Origin: Paractinoplanes ferrugineus
GTDB taxonomy: Bacteria; Actinomycetota; Actinomycetes; Mycobacteriales; Micromonosporaceae
Direction: 5' to 3'
DNA length: 64,000 bases
Assembly: GCF_016862195.1 (NCBI RefSeq)
Contig: NZ_BOMM01000060.1
Location: 1-64,000 of the forward strand
This document shows positions 23,804-32,981 of this stretch, piece after piece; within the stretch, counting starts at the first letter, position 1; every line of letters starts with the position of its first letter. The notes under the pieces were generated by a model. That model searched no databases, was not told the DNA's origin, and was given only the letters and a program-made list of their open reading frames with translations. The position numbers and the translations under genes were made by a program.

Positions 23804-24628
23804 TCACCCCTTCACGCCGGTGTGTGTGACGCTCTGGATCACGTGCCGTTGCGCGGCCACGAACAGGATCAGCACCGGCACACTGGCCACCACCGCACCG
23901 GCCATCGCGATCGGATAGTTGGTGGTGGCCGCGTTCTGCAGGTTCCCCAGCCCGGCCGGCAGGGTCAGGTGTTCCGCGCTGTAGAGCACGTACAACGGCC
24001 ACAGGAAGTCGTTCCAGTTGGTCAGGAACGACAGCACGGTGAGCGTGGCCAGGGCGGGCCGGGCCAGCGGCAGCACGATCCGGGTGAAGATCTGCCACTG
24101 GTTGGCCCCCTCGAGCAGAGCCGCCTCCTCGAGTTCGACCGGCAGCGCGGCGAAGAACTGGCGCAGGAAGAAGACCCCGAAGGCGCCACCGGCGGACGGG
24201 ATGATGATCGCCCACAGCGAGTCGAGCCAGCCCAGTCGGCTGACGATGAGGAAGTTCGGGATCAGGAAGACGAACGGCGGCACGAACAGGGTGCCGATGA
24301 TCGTCGCCGAGGCCAGCCGGCGGCCCCGGAAGCGCAGCCGGGCCAGGGCGTACGCGGCCATCGCGTCGACCGCGATGATGAGCACCGCGTTGGCCACGGC
24401 GGCGAGCACGCTGTTGACGAACCAGCGCAGCACCGGGGTCGCCGAGTCGGTGGTGAGCACCGTCGAGTAGGCCGCGCCGCTGAACGGGTGCGGCAGCCAG
24501 GACAGCGGGATCGCGGTGGCGTCGTTGTTGGTCTTGAACGAGGTGACCACCATCCACAGCAGGGGCGCCACGAAGATGACGGTGAGCACCCCGAGGGTGA
24601 GCCAGAAGAGCACGCGGCCGGGCCTCAT
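23804..24628 (-). CDS. Carbohydrate ABC transporter permease (MalG type)
   Basis: 274 aa, six membrane segments starting with VLFWLTLGVLTVIFVAPLLWMVV. The cytoplasmic EAA loop that contacts the ATPase is LEEAALLEGANQWQIFTRIVLPLARPAL. It forms a heterodimer with the permease encoded just upstream; the ATG overlaps that gene's stop (ATGA). No ATP-binding subunit is present in the operon, so a shared MsiK-like ATPase is assumed. The likely substrate is arabino-oligosaccharide, from the GH43/GH51 neighbours. Confidence 0.93.
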   Translation of the reverse strand: MRPGRVLFWLTLGVLTVIFVAPLLWMVVTSFKTNNDATAIPLSWLPHPFSGAAYSTVLTTDSATPVLRWFVNSVLAAVANAVLIIAVDAMAAYALARLRFRGRRLASATIIGTLFVPPFVFLIPNFLIVSRLGWLDSLWAIIIPSAGGAFGVFFLRQFFAALPVELEEAALLEGANQWQIFTRIVLPLARPALATLTVLSFLTNWNDFLWPLYVLYSAEHLTLPAGLGNLQNAATTNYPIAMAGAVVASVPVLILFVAAQRHVIQSVTHTGVKG

Positions 24629-25560
24629 CAGACCTCCCTACGCTGGGTCAGGCGCAGGTTGAGCACGCTGACCGCCATCAGGATCAGGGCCAGGACATAG
24701 CTCATCGCGGCGGCCATGCCCTGCCGGTTGTTCACCAGGCCGGTCTCCGCGATGTACATGATGGCCGTCCGGGTCTCGTTCGCCGGGGCGCCCTTGGTCA
24801 GCAGGAACGACTGCCCGAACATGTTCGCGGAGGCCAGGATGGTGATCGTCGTGACGAACGCCAGCACCGGTCGGAGGCCGGGCAACGTCACGTTGCGGAA
24901 CTCGTCCCAGCGCGACGCGCCGTCGACCCGGGCCGCCTCGTACAGCTCCGGGGAGATGTCCTGCAGGCCGGCCATATAGATGACGGCGTTGAAGCCGAGC
25001 GTCCACCACACGGTCATGCCGATGAGCGAGATCCACGCCCAGGGCAGGTCGGTGGTCCACGGCACGGCGTGGCCCAGGTAGTTGTTGACCAGGCCGATGT
25101 TGGGGTCGAGCACGAACCGGAAGAGCAGGCCGACGACGGCCACCCCGAGCACGTACGGTGCGAAGAAGACCGCCCGGAAGAAGCCGCGGCCCTTGACGGC
25201 CCGGTTGAGCAGCAGCGCCACGCCGAGCGGGCAGACGATCAGGAACGGCACGCTGAACACCGTGAAGATGCCGGTGGCCAGCATGCTCTTCCAGAAGTCG
25301 CCGCTGTCGCGGCTGTCCGGGGTGAACAGGTCGAGGTAGTTGCCCAGCCCGGTCCAGGGCTTGCCGGGCAGCAGGTAGTTGTAGTCGTGCAGGCTGACCC
25401 ACAGGCCGTAGCCGGCCGGGACCACCACGAAACCGACGAACAGCACCCCGAAGGGCAGGAGGAAGAGGTACGGCGTGAACGTCGCGTGCCGCCGTACGGT
25501 GCCGCCCGATCCGGCGGCCGGCGCGTCGACGGCGCGCGCCGGCCGGGCTTCGACGGCCAC
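24628..25560 (-). CDS. Carbohydrate ABC transporter permease (MalF type)
   Basis: 310 aa from GTG 25560, which lies 2 nt after the binding-protein stop and fixes the start despite a longer open frame. The leader (ARPARAVDAPAAGSGGTVRRHA) is cytoplasmic, followed by FTPYLFLLPFGVLFVGFVVVPAGYGLWVSL and five more segments. The EAA loop is PELYEAARVDGASRWDEFRNVTLPGLRPVL. It partners the MalG-type permease downstream. Confidence 0.93.
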   Translation of the reverse strand: MAVEARPARAVDAPAAGSGGTVRRHATFTPYLFLLPFGVLFVGFVVVPAGYGLWVSLHDYNYLLPGKPWTGLGNYLDLFTPDSRDSGDFWKSMLATGIFTVFSVPFLIVCPLGVALLLNRAVKGRGFFRAVFFAPYVLGVAVVGLLFRFVLDPNIGLVNNYLGHAVPWTTDLPWAWISLIGMTVWWTLGFNAVIYMAGLQDISPELYEAARVDGASRWDEFRNVTLPGLRPVLAFVTTITILASANMFGQSFLLTKGAPANETRTAIMYIAETGLVNNRQGMAAAMSYVLALILMAVSVLNLRLTQRREV

Positions 25561-25562
25561 GA

Positions 25563-26897
25563 TCAGGCCCCGTACTTCTTCTTGTTGTCGGCCAGGATCT
25601 TGTTGGCCTTGTCGGCCGCCGAGTCGAGCGCGGCCGCCGGGTCCTGCTTGAGCAGCACCGCGCTCTGCACCCCGGTGTAGAGCTGGGCGAGCGCGTCGCC
25701 GATGCCCGCCACCGACGGCGGGAAGTGGGTGAACCGCACGTCCCCGGCGAACGAGCTCAGGCCGGGGATGGCCTTGAAGTCGGCCGACTGCGCGAGGTCG
25801 TTGCGGGCCGGCACCTTGGCACTCTTGGCCCAGTCGGCCGAGTGCTGGGTGAACCAGTTGATGAAGAACCGGCTCGCGTTGGACTTGTTGGCGTCGTCGT
25901 CCTTCTTGCGCGGCAGCACGAACTGGTGGCTGTTGCCCCAGACCCCGCCGGTGGATCCGATCTTCGGCAGCGGCGCGGTGCCGATCTTGTACGTGGTGAG
26001 CGCCGCGACGTCGTTGACCTGCCAGATGCCCTGCCAGTTGAAGACGTTCCGGCCGTTCTTGAGCGACAGGTAATCGGCGTCCTGCCCGACGTTCTTGGGG
26101 CTGTAGCCGTTCTTGACCAGGTCGACCATCCAGGTGAGGGCCTGCACCCCGGGGTCGCCGTTCCAGGTGGCGCCGGACGCGTCGGCGTTGAACACGTCGC
26201 CGCCGAACTGCCACAGCAGCGACTCGAACTGGAAGCCGCCGGTGAACTGGAACGGCGAGACCCAGGAACCCTGGATGCCCTTGCTCTTGAGGGTCTCGAG
26301 CTGGGACATGTACTCGTCCTTGGTCGTGGGCGGTTTCTCCGGGTCGAGGCCGGCCCGCTCCATGACCGTCTTGTTGTAGTAGAGCCCGAGGTTGTGCACG
26401 TCGATCGGGATGCCGTAGCGCTTGCCCTGGTACATCCCGCCGGTCCAGACCGCCGGCGCGTAGTCGGACTCCTTCAGCCCGAGCGTGCCGGCGATGTCGT
26501 CGAGCGGCACGATGACCTGCTGGGCGGCCTGGGTCGGCAGGTCGTCGATGTGCATCGCGCCGACGTCGGGCCCGTTGCCGCTCTGCACGGCGGCGGGCAG
26601 CTTCTGGTAGAAGTCGGCCCACTGGAAGACGTTCATCTTGACCTGGACACCGGGGTTGGCCTTGTTGAACTCGTCGACCATCTTCTGCGCGGTCTCACCG
26701 TCGCTGCCGGTCCACCCGTTCCAGAAGTTGATCGTCACGTTCGGGCCGCTGTAGCTGGCCCCGCCGTTGCCGCCGGCCGGGGCCGCGGTCGGCGCCTGGG
26801 AGGTGCCACCGCAGGCGGCGAGCGCGGCGGCGGTGCCGGCGCCGCCGGTCAGAACGAGGAACCGGCGACGGGACAGGGAGTGTGCTGAGGGGGTCAT
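25563..26897 (-). CDS. Sugar ABC transporter substrate-binding lipoprotein
   Basis: 444 aa, ATG 26897. The N-terminus combines a Tat motif (SRRRFLVLTGGAG) with a lipobox (LAAC), so it is a folded-state-exported lipoprotein. The mature part is a family 1 extracellular binding protein: VTINFWNGWTGSDGETAQKMVDEFNKANPGVQV, YGIPIDVHNLGLYYNKTVMERAGL, and repeated aromatic residues for sugar stacking. It delivers arabino-oligosaccharides, judging by its operon. It starts 8 nt after the GH51 stop. Confidence 0.93.
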   Translation of the reverse strand: MTPSAHSLSRRRFLVLTGGAGTAAALAACGGTSQAPTAAPAGGNGGASYSGPNVTINFWNGWTGSDGETAQKMVDEFNKANPGVQVKMNVFQWADFYQKLPAAVQSGNGPDVGAMHIDDLPTQAAQQVIVPLDDIAGTLGLKESDYAPAVWTGGMYQGKRYGIPIDVHNLGLYYNKTVMERAGLDPEKPPTTKDEYMSQLETLKSKGIQGSWVSPFQFTGGFQFESLLWQFGGDVFNADASGATWNGDPGVQALTWMVDLVKNGYSPKNVGQDADYLSLKNGRNVFNWQGIWQVNDVAALTTYKIGTAPLPKIGSTGGVWGNSHQFVLPRKKDDDANKSNASRFFINWFTQHSADWAKSAKVPARNDLAQSADFKAIPGLSSFAGDVRFTHFPPSVAGIGDALAQLYTGVQSAVLLKQDPAAALDSAADKANKILADNKKKYGA

Positions 26898-26905
26898 CGG
26901 TACTC

Positions 26906-28414
26906 CTATTTGGCGTCGGTGGATATCTCGAGGACGTTCCAGGAGGCGGGCGGGAGGGTGACGGTCAACCGGCCGTCCTCGACCCGGCCGGCGACCGCGC
27001 GCGGGGCGACCCGGTCGGGGTGCTGCTGGTTGTTGGTGCGGCGCTGGTCGTCGTCGGCGAGTACCTCGTGCGAGCGCAACGAGGCTCCCGGGAGGGCGCG
27101 CAGATCCACGGTCAGGGAAAGCGGACCGGTGCGGTCGCGGTTGACGGCGAAGAGCGCGGTGTCGCCGGTCGACGGGTCGAGCGAGGCGGCGGCGGTCAGG
27201 GCCGGGACCGGCCCGTAACGGGCGGTGTCGATCAGCGGCGAGTCGTGCGCGACCCGCAGCGCCTCGCCGCGGGCGAGCCGGGCGGCGGCCGCGAACGGGT
27301 GGAAGATCGTCTGGCGCCACGCCGGGCCGCCGGGTTCGGTCCGGATCGGGGCGATGATGTTGGCGAGCTGGGCCTGGCAGCCGATCGCGACCCGGTCGGC
27401 GTGGCCGATCAGCGAGATCAGGAAGGTGCCGACGACGACCGCGTCCAGCACGCTGTACTCGTCCTCGATCAGCCGGGGCGCCGCCGCCCAGTCGAGGCTC
27501 GCCTCGCCGCCGAAGCGGGACGCGTACCAGACGTTCCACTCGTCGAACGAGATCTTGAGCCGTTTCCGGTGCCGGCCGACCGCGCGGACGTGGTCGGCGG
27601 TGGAGATGACGTCCTCGATGAAGGCGTCCATGTCGACGGCGCAGGCCAGGAAGCTGTCCGCGTCGCCGTCGTGCTCCTGGTAGTACGCGTGCATGGAGAT
27701 GTAGTCGACCTGGTCGTACGTCTGCTCCAGCACGGCCGCCTCCCAGGAGCCGAACGTGGGCATCTGCCGGTTGGAGCTCCCGCAGGCGACGAGTTCCACC
27801 GACGGGTCGAGCCGGCGCATCGCCCGGGCGGTCTCGGCGGCTTTGCGGCCGTACTCGTGGGCGGTCTGGTGTCCCATCTGCCAGGGACCGTCCATCTCGT
27901 TGCCCAGGCACCACAGCTTCACCCCGTACGGCTCGGGGTCGCCGTTCTCGATCCGGCGATCCGACATCTCGGTGCCGCCCGGGAAGTTGCAGTACTCGAG
28001 CAGGTCGACGGCCTCGGCGAGGCCGCGGGTGCCGAGGTTGACCGCGAGCATCGGCTCGGCGCCGAGGCGGCGGATCCACGACATGTACTCCCCCAGGCCG
28101 AACTGGTTGCTCTCGATCGAGCGCCAGGCCAGGTCCAGGCGGGTGGGGCGGGATTCGCGCGGGCCGACCCCGTCCTCCCAGCGGTAGTTCGAGACGAAGT
28201 TGCCGCCCGGGTAGCGCACGACGGTGACGCCGAGCTCGCCGGCCAGGTCGAGCACGTCGGTGCGGAAGCCCTGGTCGTCGGCCCGGGGATGGCCGGGCTC
28301 GAAGATGCCGGTGTAGACGCAGCGGCCCATGTGCTCGACGAAGGAGCCGAAGAGCCGGCGGTCGATGGTCCCGATCCGGAACGCCGGGTCGAGAGTCAGC
28401 CTCGCGTTGTGCAT
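26906..28414 (-). CDS. abfA: GH51 alpha-L-arabinofuranosidase
   Basis: 502 aa, no signal peptide, hence cytoplasmic. (beta/alpha)8 plus C-terminal beta-sandwich architecture. The catalytic acid/base is Glu173 in KLWCLGNEMDGPW and the nucleophile Glu292 in ISFDEWNVWYASR. LFGSFVEHMGRCVYTGIFEP at the N-terminus is diagnostic of GH51. It releases L-arabinose from imported arabino-oligosaccharides. It is the first gene of the operon that continues with the binding protein, permeases and two GH43 enzymes, and is divergent from a LacI gene with overlapping operators between. Confidence 0.95.
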   Translation of the reverse strand: MHNARLTLDPAFRIGTIDRRLFGSFVEHMGRCVYTGIFEPGHPRADDQGFRTDVLDLAGELGVTVVRYPGGNFVSNYRWEDGVGPRESRPTRLDLAWRSIESNQFGLGEYMSWIRRLGAEPMLAVNLGTRGLAEAVDLLEYCNFPGGTEMSDRRIENGDPEPYGVKLWCLGNEMDGPWQMGHQTAHEYGRKAAETARAMRRLDPSVELVACGSSNRQMPTFGSWEAAVLEQTYDQVDYISMHAYYQEHDGDADSFLACAVDMDAFIEDVISTADHVRAVGRHRKRLKISFDEWNVWYASRFGGEASLDWAAAPRLIEDEYSVLDAVVVGTFLISLIGHADRVAIGCQAQLANIIAPIRTEPGGPAWRQTIFHPFAAAARLARGEALRVAHDSPLIDTARYGPVPALTAAASLDPSTGDTALFAVNRDRTGPLSLTVDLRALPGASLRSHEVLADDDQRRTNNQQHPDRVAPRAVAGRVEDGRLTVTLPPASWNVLEISTDAK

Positions 28415-28423
28415 GGGCTTGGT

Positions 28424-28451
28424 TTTACAACGTTGTTTACTACGTTGTAAA
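28424..28451. promoter_or_regulatory. Two overlapping LacI-type operators
   Basis: TTTACAACGTTGTTTA (28424-28439) and TTTACTACGTTGTAAA (28436-28451) are near-perfect 16-bp palindromes with central CG, typical of LacI-family sites, offset by 12 bp. The core ACAACGTTGT (28427-28436) is perfectly symmetric. They lie between the abfA start (28414) and the LacI gene (28501). A possible lacI promoter is TTGTAA (28445-28450) with TACTAT (28469-28474) 18 bp downstream, so binding would block both directions. Confidence 0.8.
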
Positions 28452-28500
28452 GAGCGGGAAACGCGCTTTACTATCCTGGGAGGTCCGGCGGAGGAGGCTC

Positions 28501-29511
28501 ATGGGCGCCAGCATCAAGGACGTCGCGCTGCATGCCGGCGTCTCGGTCAAGACCGTGTCCAACGTGATCAACGACTTCCCGTTCGTCTCGGCCGCGACCC
28601 GCGCGAAGGTCCAGGCCGCGCTGGACGAGCTGGACTACCGGCCCAACCTGTCGGCCCGGCTGCTGCGCGGCGGCCGCACCGGGGTGGTCGCCCTCGCCGT
28701 CCCCGAGATCAGCGCGCCCTACTTCGCCGAGCTGGCCGCCCAGTTCGTGCAGCAGGCCAAGAAACACGGCTGGACCGTGCTGATCGACGAGACCCAGGGT
28801 GCCAAGGACAGCGAACGCATCGTCCTCGACGGCATCAAGTCGCACCTGATCGACGGCCTGATCGTCAGCCCGCTGGCGCTGACCGCCAAGGAGATCGAGC
28901 AACGCCGCGACCGCACCCCGCTGGTGCTGCTGGGCGAGCGCCTGACCAAGGCCCCGGTCGACCACGTGAGCATCGACAACGTGGCCGGCGCGACCGCCGC
29001 CACCGCCCACCTGCTCGCCCTCGGCCGGCGCCGGATAGCGGCGATCGGCAGCCAGCCGCACATCTCCGGCGGCACCGCGGCCCTGCGCCTGCGCGGTTTC
29101 CGGGCCGCGCTGCGAACCGCCCGGATCCGCTACGACGCGACCCTGGTGCAGCCGGCGAAGAGCTACCACCGGGCCGACGGCTACGCCGCGATGAACCAGT
29201 TGCTGGACCTCCCCCAGCCACCCGACGCCGTGTTCTGCTTCAACGACCTGCTGGCCATCGGCGCGCTGCGGGCCCTGCACGAGCGCGGCCGGGGCGTGCC
29301 CGGCGACGTGGCGGTGATCGGCTTCGACGGCATCGAGGAGGGCGACTTCCACACCCCGACGCTGAGCACGATCCGCCCCGACCGGGCGGAGATCGCCCGG
29401 CTCGCCCTGGCCCTGCTGGAGCGCCGGATCGACGGCGGCGCGTCGGCGTCCCCCCAGGAGGGTTACGCCCCCTTCGAACTGCTGATCCGGCAGAGCACCG
29501 GCCACCCGTGA
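28501..29511 (+). CDS. LacI family regulator of the arabinoside operon
   Basis: 336 aa; GGAGGAGG lies just before the ATG. The DNA-binding headpiece is intact: SIKDVALHAGVSVKTVSNVINDFPFVSAATRAKVQAALDELDYRPN with hinge LSARLLRGG. The periplasmic-binding-protein-like core includes VDHVSIDNVAGA, DAVFCFNDLLAIGALRAL and GDVAVIGFDGIEE. Its ligand is likely arabinose or an arabino-oligosaccharide, since it is divergent from abfA and separated from it by two overlapping palindromes. Confidence 0.93.
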   Translation: MGASIKDVALHAGVSVKTVSNVINDFPFVSAATRAKVQAALDELDYRPNLSARLLRGGRTGVVALAVPEISAPYFAELAAQFVQQAKKHGWTVLIDETQGAKDSERIVLDGIKSHLIDGLIVSPLALTAKEIEQRRDRTPLVLLGERLTKAPVDHVSIDNVAGATAATAHLLALGRRRIAAIGSQPHISGGTAALRLRGFRAALRTARIRYDATLVQPAKSYHRADGYAAMNQLLDLPQPPDAVFCFNDLLAIGALRALHERGRGVPGDVAVIGFDGIEEGDFHTPTLSTIRPDRAEIARLALALLERRIDGGASASPQEGYAPFELLIRQSTGHP

Positions 29512-29561
29512 GCCACCCGGCCGGGGCCGCCTTTCCGGACGCCGAGCCCCGCGACTGACCG

Positions 29562-30365
29562 CTAGTCGCTCGCGCGGTCCCGGTAGTCGCTCAGGGTGAG
29601 GCCGAGCACCGCCCGGAACTCGTTGGCGAGGTGGGCGTGGTCGCTGTAGCCGAGGTCGGCGGCGACCGCGGCCAGGTTCGTGCCCGGTTCCGCCCGCAGC
29701 CGCTCGGCCGCCTCCTGCAGCCGCCGCCGGCGGATCATCGCCAGCGGGGTGAGCCCGACGTAGCGGCCGGCCAGCCGTTGCAGGGACCGGGCCGACAGGT
29801 GCAGGCGCTCGGTCGCGTCCCGTACCGTGCGGATCGCCGGATCCGCGTCGATCACCTCGGCCATCCGGTTGGCCAGCAGCGCCTCCGGATCGGGCGGCGG
29901 GACCTCGGCGGCGAGCCAGCCGGCGAAGGCGTCGACGGCGCGCCGGTGCCGGTCCCCCGGCCCGGTCATGGCTCGGCCGACCAGGTCGTGCAGATCCGGC
30001 AGATCCTTGCTGACGTACGTGTCGCGCAGGGCCCCCGGGTCCCCGGCGAGGTGCGGCACCGCCGCGGGCCGCAGCAGCGCCCCGACGCCCCAGCCGGTCC
30101 CGCTCAGATCACGGTGGGAGCTGCGCGTCGCCGGCCCGGCGAGGCCGACCCCGGCCGGCTCGACCACCAGGTTGCACGCGGGAAACGCGATCAGGTGCTG
30201 CCGCGAGGTCCGGCCCGGCTGGATCCGCCATTCGGGGATCCAGAACCACCGCACCAGGTCGGCCACCGCCGGGGGTGCCGGGATCCGGTCGAACGTGGGC
30301 AGCCGCGCCGGGTACAGGATCCCGCGCGGCTGTCGCGAATCTTCAAGCCCCGCTGAACCGGGCAT
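29562..30365 (-). CDS. AraC family transcriptional regulator
   Basis: 267 aa, ATG 30365. The C-terminal ~100 residues contain the two AraC helix-turn-helix units: IRTVRDATERLHLSARSLQRLAGRYVGLTPLAMIRRRRLQEAAERL and NLAAVAADLGYSDHAHLANEFRAVLGLTLSDYR. The N-terminal half has a DUF6597-like sensory layout (PPAVADLVRWFWIPEW, HLIAFPACNLVVEP). It is divergent from a VOC gene with only 17 nt between the starts, suggesting shared control. Confidence 0.9.
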   Translation of the reverse strand: MPGSAGLEDSRQPRGILYPARLPTFDRIPAPPAVADLVRWFWIPEWRIQPGRTSRQHLIAFPACNLVVEPAGVGLAGPATRSSHRDLSGTGWGVGALLRPAAVPHLAGDPGALRDTYVSKDLPDLHDLVGRAMTGPGDRHRRAVDAFAGWLAAEVPPPDPEALLANRMAEVIDADPAIRTVRDATERLHLSARSLQRLAGRYVGLTPLAMIRRRRLQEAAERLRAEPGTNLAAVAADLGYSDHAHLANEFRAVLGLTLSDYRDRASD

Positions 30366-30382
30366 ACCTACGATCCTGAGCT

Positions 30383-30883
30383 ATGACGGAGACGAACGCG
30401 CCGGCCGACGGCCAGTACACCACGAACGGCACCCCGCACGGCGCCACCGCCCTGACACCCTTCCTGGCGATCCGCGACGCCCGCGGCGCCATCGATTTCT
30501 ACCAGAAGATCTTCGGCGTACGCGTGGTGGACGTGACCGAGTTCGGCGACGTGGTCGCGCACGCCGTCCTCGACTTCGGCAACGGCCTGCTCCAGCTGGG
30601 CGAGCCGATGCCCGACTACGGCCTGGTCGCCGCGCCCGAGGGCGACAGCGCGTGCTACTCGCTGGGCTTCTACTGTCCCGATGTCGACGAGGTGGTGGCC
30701 CGCGCCGAGGCGGCCGGGGCGGTGATCCGCGAGGCCCCGACCACTTTCGTGTCCGGCGACCGGTTCGCCAGCGTCCGGGACCCGCACGGCGTCCGCTGGT
30801 CGATCATGACCCGGGTCGAGGACCTCTCCGAGCAGGAGAGCGCCCGCCGCGTCGCCGCGTGGGCGGCCGAACAGTCCAAGTAG
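30383..30883 (+). CDS. PhnB-like VOC family protein
   Basis: 166 aa, ATG. LTPFLAIRDARGAIDFYQKIFGVRVV is the typical opening of PhnB/YCII-associated VOC proteins, with GDSACYSLGFYCPDVDEVVARAEAAGAVI and SVRDPHGVRWSIMTRVEDLS in the second module. The C-terminal tail (EQESARRVAAWAAEQSK) is helical. An ECF sigma factor with a SnoaL tail follows 30 nt downstream; VOC and ECF pairs of this kind are common in actinobacteria. Confidence 0.88.
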   Translation: MTETNAPADGQYTTNGTPHGATALTPFLAIRDARGAIDFYQKIFGVRVVDVTEFGDVVAHAVLDFGNGLLQLGEPMPDYGLVAAPEGDSACYSLGFYCPDVDEVVARAEAAGAVIREAPTTFVSGDRFASVRDPHGVRWSIMTRVEDLSEQESARRVAAWAAEQSK

Positions 30884-30913
30884 GCGAAGGCCGGTGGTGC
30901 TTGAATAGGCGCC

Positions 30914-31906
30914 GTGGATAGCGATCGGGCCGGGTTCGCCGACGTGGCCGAGCCGTTCCGGCGGGAGCTGGTGGCGCACTGCTACCGCCTGCTCGGCTCG
31001 ATCCACGACGCGCAGGACGTGGTTCAGGAGACCTATCTGCGGGCCTGGCGCTCCTACGACCGGTTCGAGGGCCGGTCCTCGGTGCGCACCTGGCTCTACC
31101 GGATCGCCACCAACCGGTGCCTCACCGAGCTGGCCGGCCGGAGCCGGCGGGTGCTGCCGTCGGGGAGGTCCGACCCGGCCCACGATCCGGACGCCGACCT
31201 GACGGCCGACCCGGACGTGAGCTGGTTGCAGCCCGCGCCGGACGCGATGGTCCTGGCCGGGTCGGCCGATCCGGCGGCCGTGGTGGCCGAGCGGGCCTCG
31301 GTCCGGCTGGCCCTGGCCGCCGGCCTGCAGTACCTTCCGGCGCGGCAGCGGGCCGTGCTGCTGCTGCGGGACGTGCTCGCGTTCCCGGCGGCCGAGGTGG
31401 CGGTCATGCTCGGCACCACGACCGCCTCGGTGAAGAGCGCGTTGCAGCGGGCGCGGGCGCGGATCGAGGAGTTGGGCCTGGCCGAGACGGAGATCGCCGA
31501 GCCGGCCGAGCCGCGGGCCCGGGCGATTCTCGAGGAGTACATCGCGGCGTTCGAGAACGCCGACGCCGCCGCCCTGGAACGGCTCCTGCTGGCCGACGCC
31601 ACGATCGAGGCGACCCCGCTGCGCACCTGGTTCGCCGGTCGCGCCGCCTGCCTGCCGTTCCTGCGCGATCACCTGCTGGGCCGGCCCGGCGCCTGGCGCA
31701 TGCTGGCGACCAGCGCCAACGGCCAACCGGCCGCGGCTGCCTACCGGCGCGACGAGCGGGGCGACTACCAACCGTACGGAATCTGTGTGCTCACCGTGAC
31801 CGACGACGGCATCCGCCGGATCTCTTCCTTCGGTGATCCGGATCTGGTCGCGTTCTTCGGGTTCGCCGCGATTCCTTTGCCGGCCCGGCCGGGTCTTCCT
31901 GGGTGA
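30914..31906 (+). CDS. ECF sigma factor with C-terminal SnoaL-like domain
   Basis: 330 aa from GTG. Sigma-70 region 2 is FRRELVAHCYRLLGSIHDAQDVVQETYLRAWRSYDRFEGRSSVRTWLYRIATNRCLTEL, region 4 LQYLPARQRAVLLLRDVLAFPAAEVAVMLGTTTASVKSALQRARARI. Residues ~205-320 form a SnoaL/NTF2-like domain (ILEEYIAAFENADAAALERLLLADATIEATPLRTWFAGR), as in SigG-type ECF sigma factors, where the tail replaces an anti-sigma factor. No anti-sigma gene is adjacent. The 5' VOC gene and 3' quinone reductase are candidate targets. Confidence 0.9.
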   Translation: MDSDRAGFADVAEPFRRELVAHCYRLLGSIHDAQDVVQETYLRAWRSYDRFEGRSSVRTWLYRIATNRCLTELAGRSRRVLPSGRSDPAHDPDADLTADPDVSWLQPAPDAMVLAGSADPAAVVAERASVRLALAAGLQYLPARQRAVLLLRDVLAFPAAEVAVMLGTTTASVKSALQRARARIEELGLAETEIAEPAEPRARAILEEYIAAFENADAAALERLLLADATIEATPLRTWFAGRAACLPFLRDHLLGRPGAWRMLATSANGQPAAAAYRRDERGDYQPYGICVLTVTDDGIRRISSFGDPDLVAFFGFAAIPLPARPGLPG

Positions 31907-31948
31907 TCGGCGGGCGATCGCCGCCCGCCCGAACCGAGGAGACCGACT

Positions 31949-32953
31949 GTGCGTGCCCTTCAGCAGACCTCTTTCGACGGCCCCCGGGACCTGCGACTGA
32001 TCACCGACGCCCCGACGCCGGTCCCCGGGCCCGGCGAGATCCTGATCCGGGTCATGGCGGCCGGACTCAACTTCGTGGACATCTCCCAGTCCCGCGGCAC
32101 GTTCGCGGACGGCCCGCGGCCGCCCTACGTGGCGGGCATCGAGGGCGCCGGTGAGGTGGTCGCCGCCGGTACGGGCGTGACCGGCCCGCCGCCCGGCACC
32201 CACGTGGTCGGCGTCGGGATCGACGGTGGGGCGTTCGCCGAGTTCATGGTGCTGCCCGCGGCCGGGGCGGTCCCGGTGCCGGCCGGCTGGGCCGACGAGC
32301 AGGCGCTGGGCCTGATGGTGAACTGGCCGACCGCGCTGGCCGCGCTCAAGCCGCTCGGCGCCGTTGCCGAGGGACAGAGCGTGCTGATCCACGCCGCCGC
32401 CGGTGGGACCGGCCAGGCCGCGGTACGGATGGCCAAGCACTACGGCGCCACCGTGATCGGCACGGCCTCGCCCGGCAAGCACGACCTGGTCCGCGCGCTG
32501 GGCGCCGACCACGTCCTCGATTCCCGCCGGGCCGACCTGGCCGCGCAGGTCCGGCGGCTGACCGGCGGCGCGGGCGCCGACCTGGTGCTGGAGTCGGCGG
32601 GCGGCGCGACCTTCGCGGCGAGTCTGGCCGCGGCCCGGCGGGTCACCGGCCGGGTCGTCGTCTTCGGCCTGGCCGGCGGCGAGGCCCGGGTCACCAACTG
32701 GGAGTTGGTCTACCGGCATCAGATCCACGTCGTCGGCCTGAACATCGGCGTCCTGATCCAGGCCGCACCGGCGATGTTCGGCGAACTGATGGCCGAGATG
32801 TCCGCGTTGCTCGCGGCGGGCGTGCTCGGGCCGGCCGAGCCCACCGTCCGGCCGCTGGCCGAGGGCCCCGAGGCACTCGCCGAGCTGGAGGCCCGGGCCA
32901 CGGTCGGCAAGCTGGCCCTGCGGCCGTCAGCCGCCGGCCCGGAGCGCGCCTAG
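31949..32953 (+). CDS. NADPH:quinone oxidoreductase family protein
   Basis: 334 aa from GTG with GAGGAG upstream. It is a zinc-free medium-chain reductase of the QOR type: PGPGEILIRVMAAGLNFVDISQSRG, YVAGIEGAGEVVAAG, GGAFAEFMVLPA, and the NADPH fingerprint SVLIHAAAGGTGQAAVRMAKHYGATVIGT. Cysteine and histidine zinc ligands are absent, as expected. It could reduce quinones or enones and is placed directly after the ECF sigma factor. Confidence 0.9.
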   Translation: MRALQQTSFDGPRDLRLITDAPTPVPGPGEILIRVMAAGLNFVDISQSRGTFADGPRPPYVAGIEGAGEVVAAGTGVTGPPPGTHVVGVGIDGGAFAEFMVLPAAGAVPVPAGWADEQALGLMVNWPTALAALKPLGAVAEGQSVLIHAAAGGTGQAAVRMAKHYGATVIGTASPGKHDLVRALGADHVLDSRRADLAAQVRRLTGGAGADLVLESAGGATFAASLAAARRVTGRVVVFGLAGGEARVTNWELVYRHQIHVVGLNIGVLIQAAPAMFGELMAEMSALLAAGVLGPAEPTVRPLAEGPEALAELEARATVGKLALRPSAAGPERA

Positions 32954-32981
32954 CGATCCGATCGTCGCCCGGCGCGGCGGC

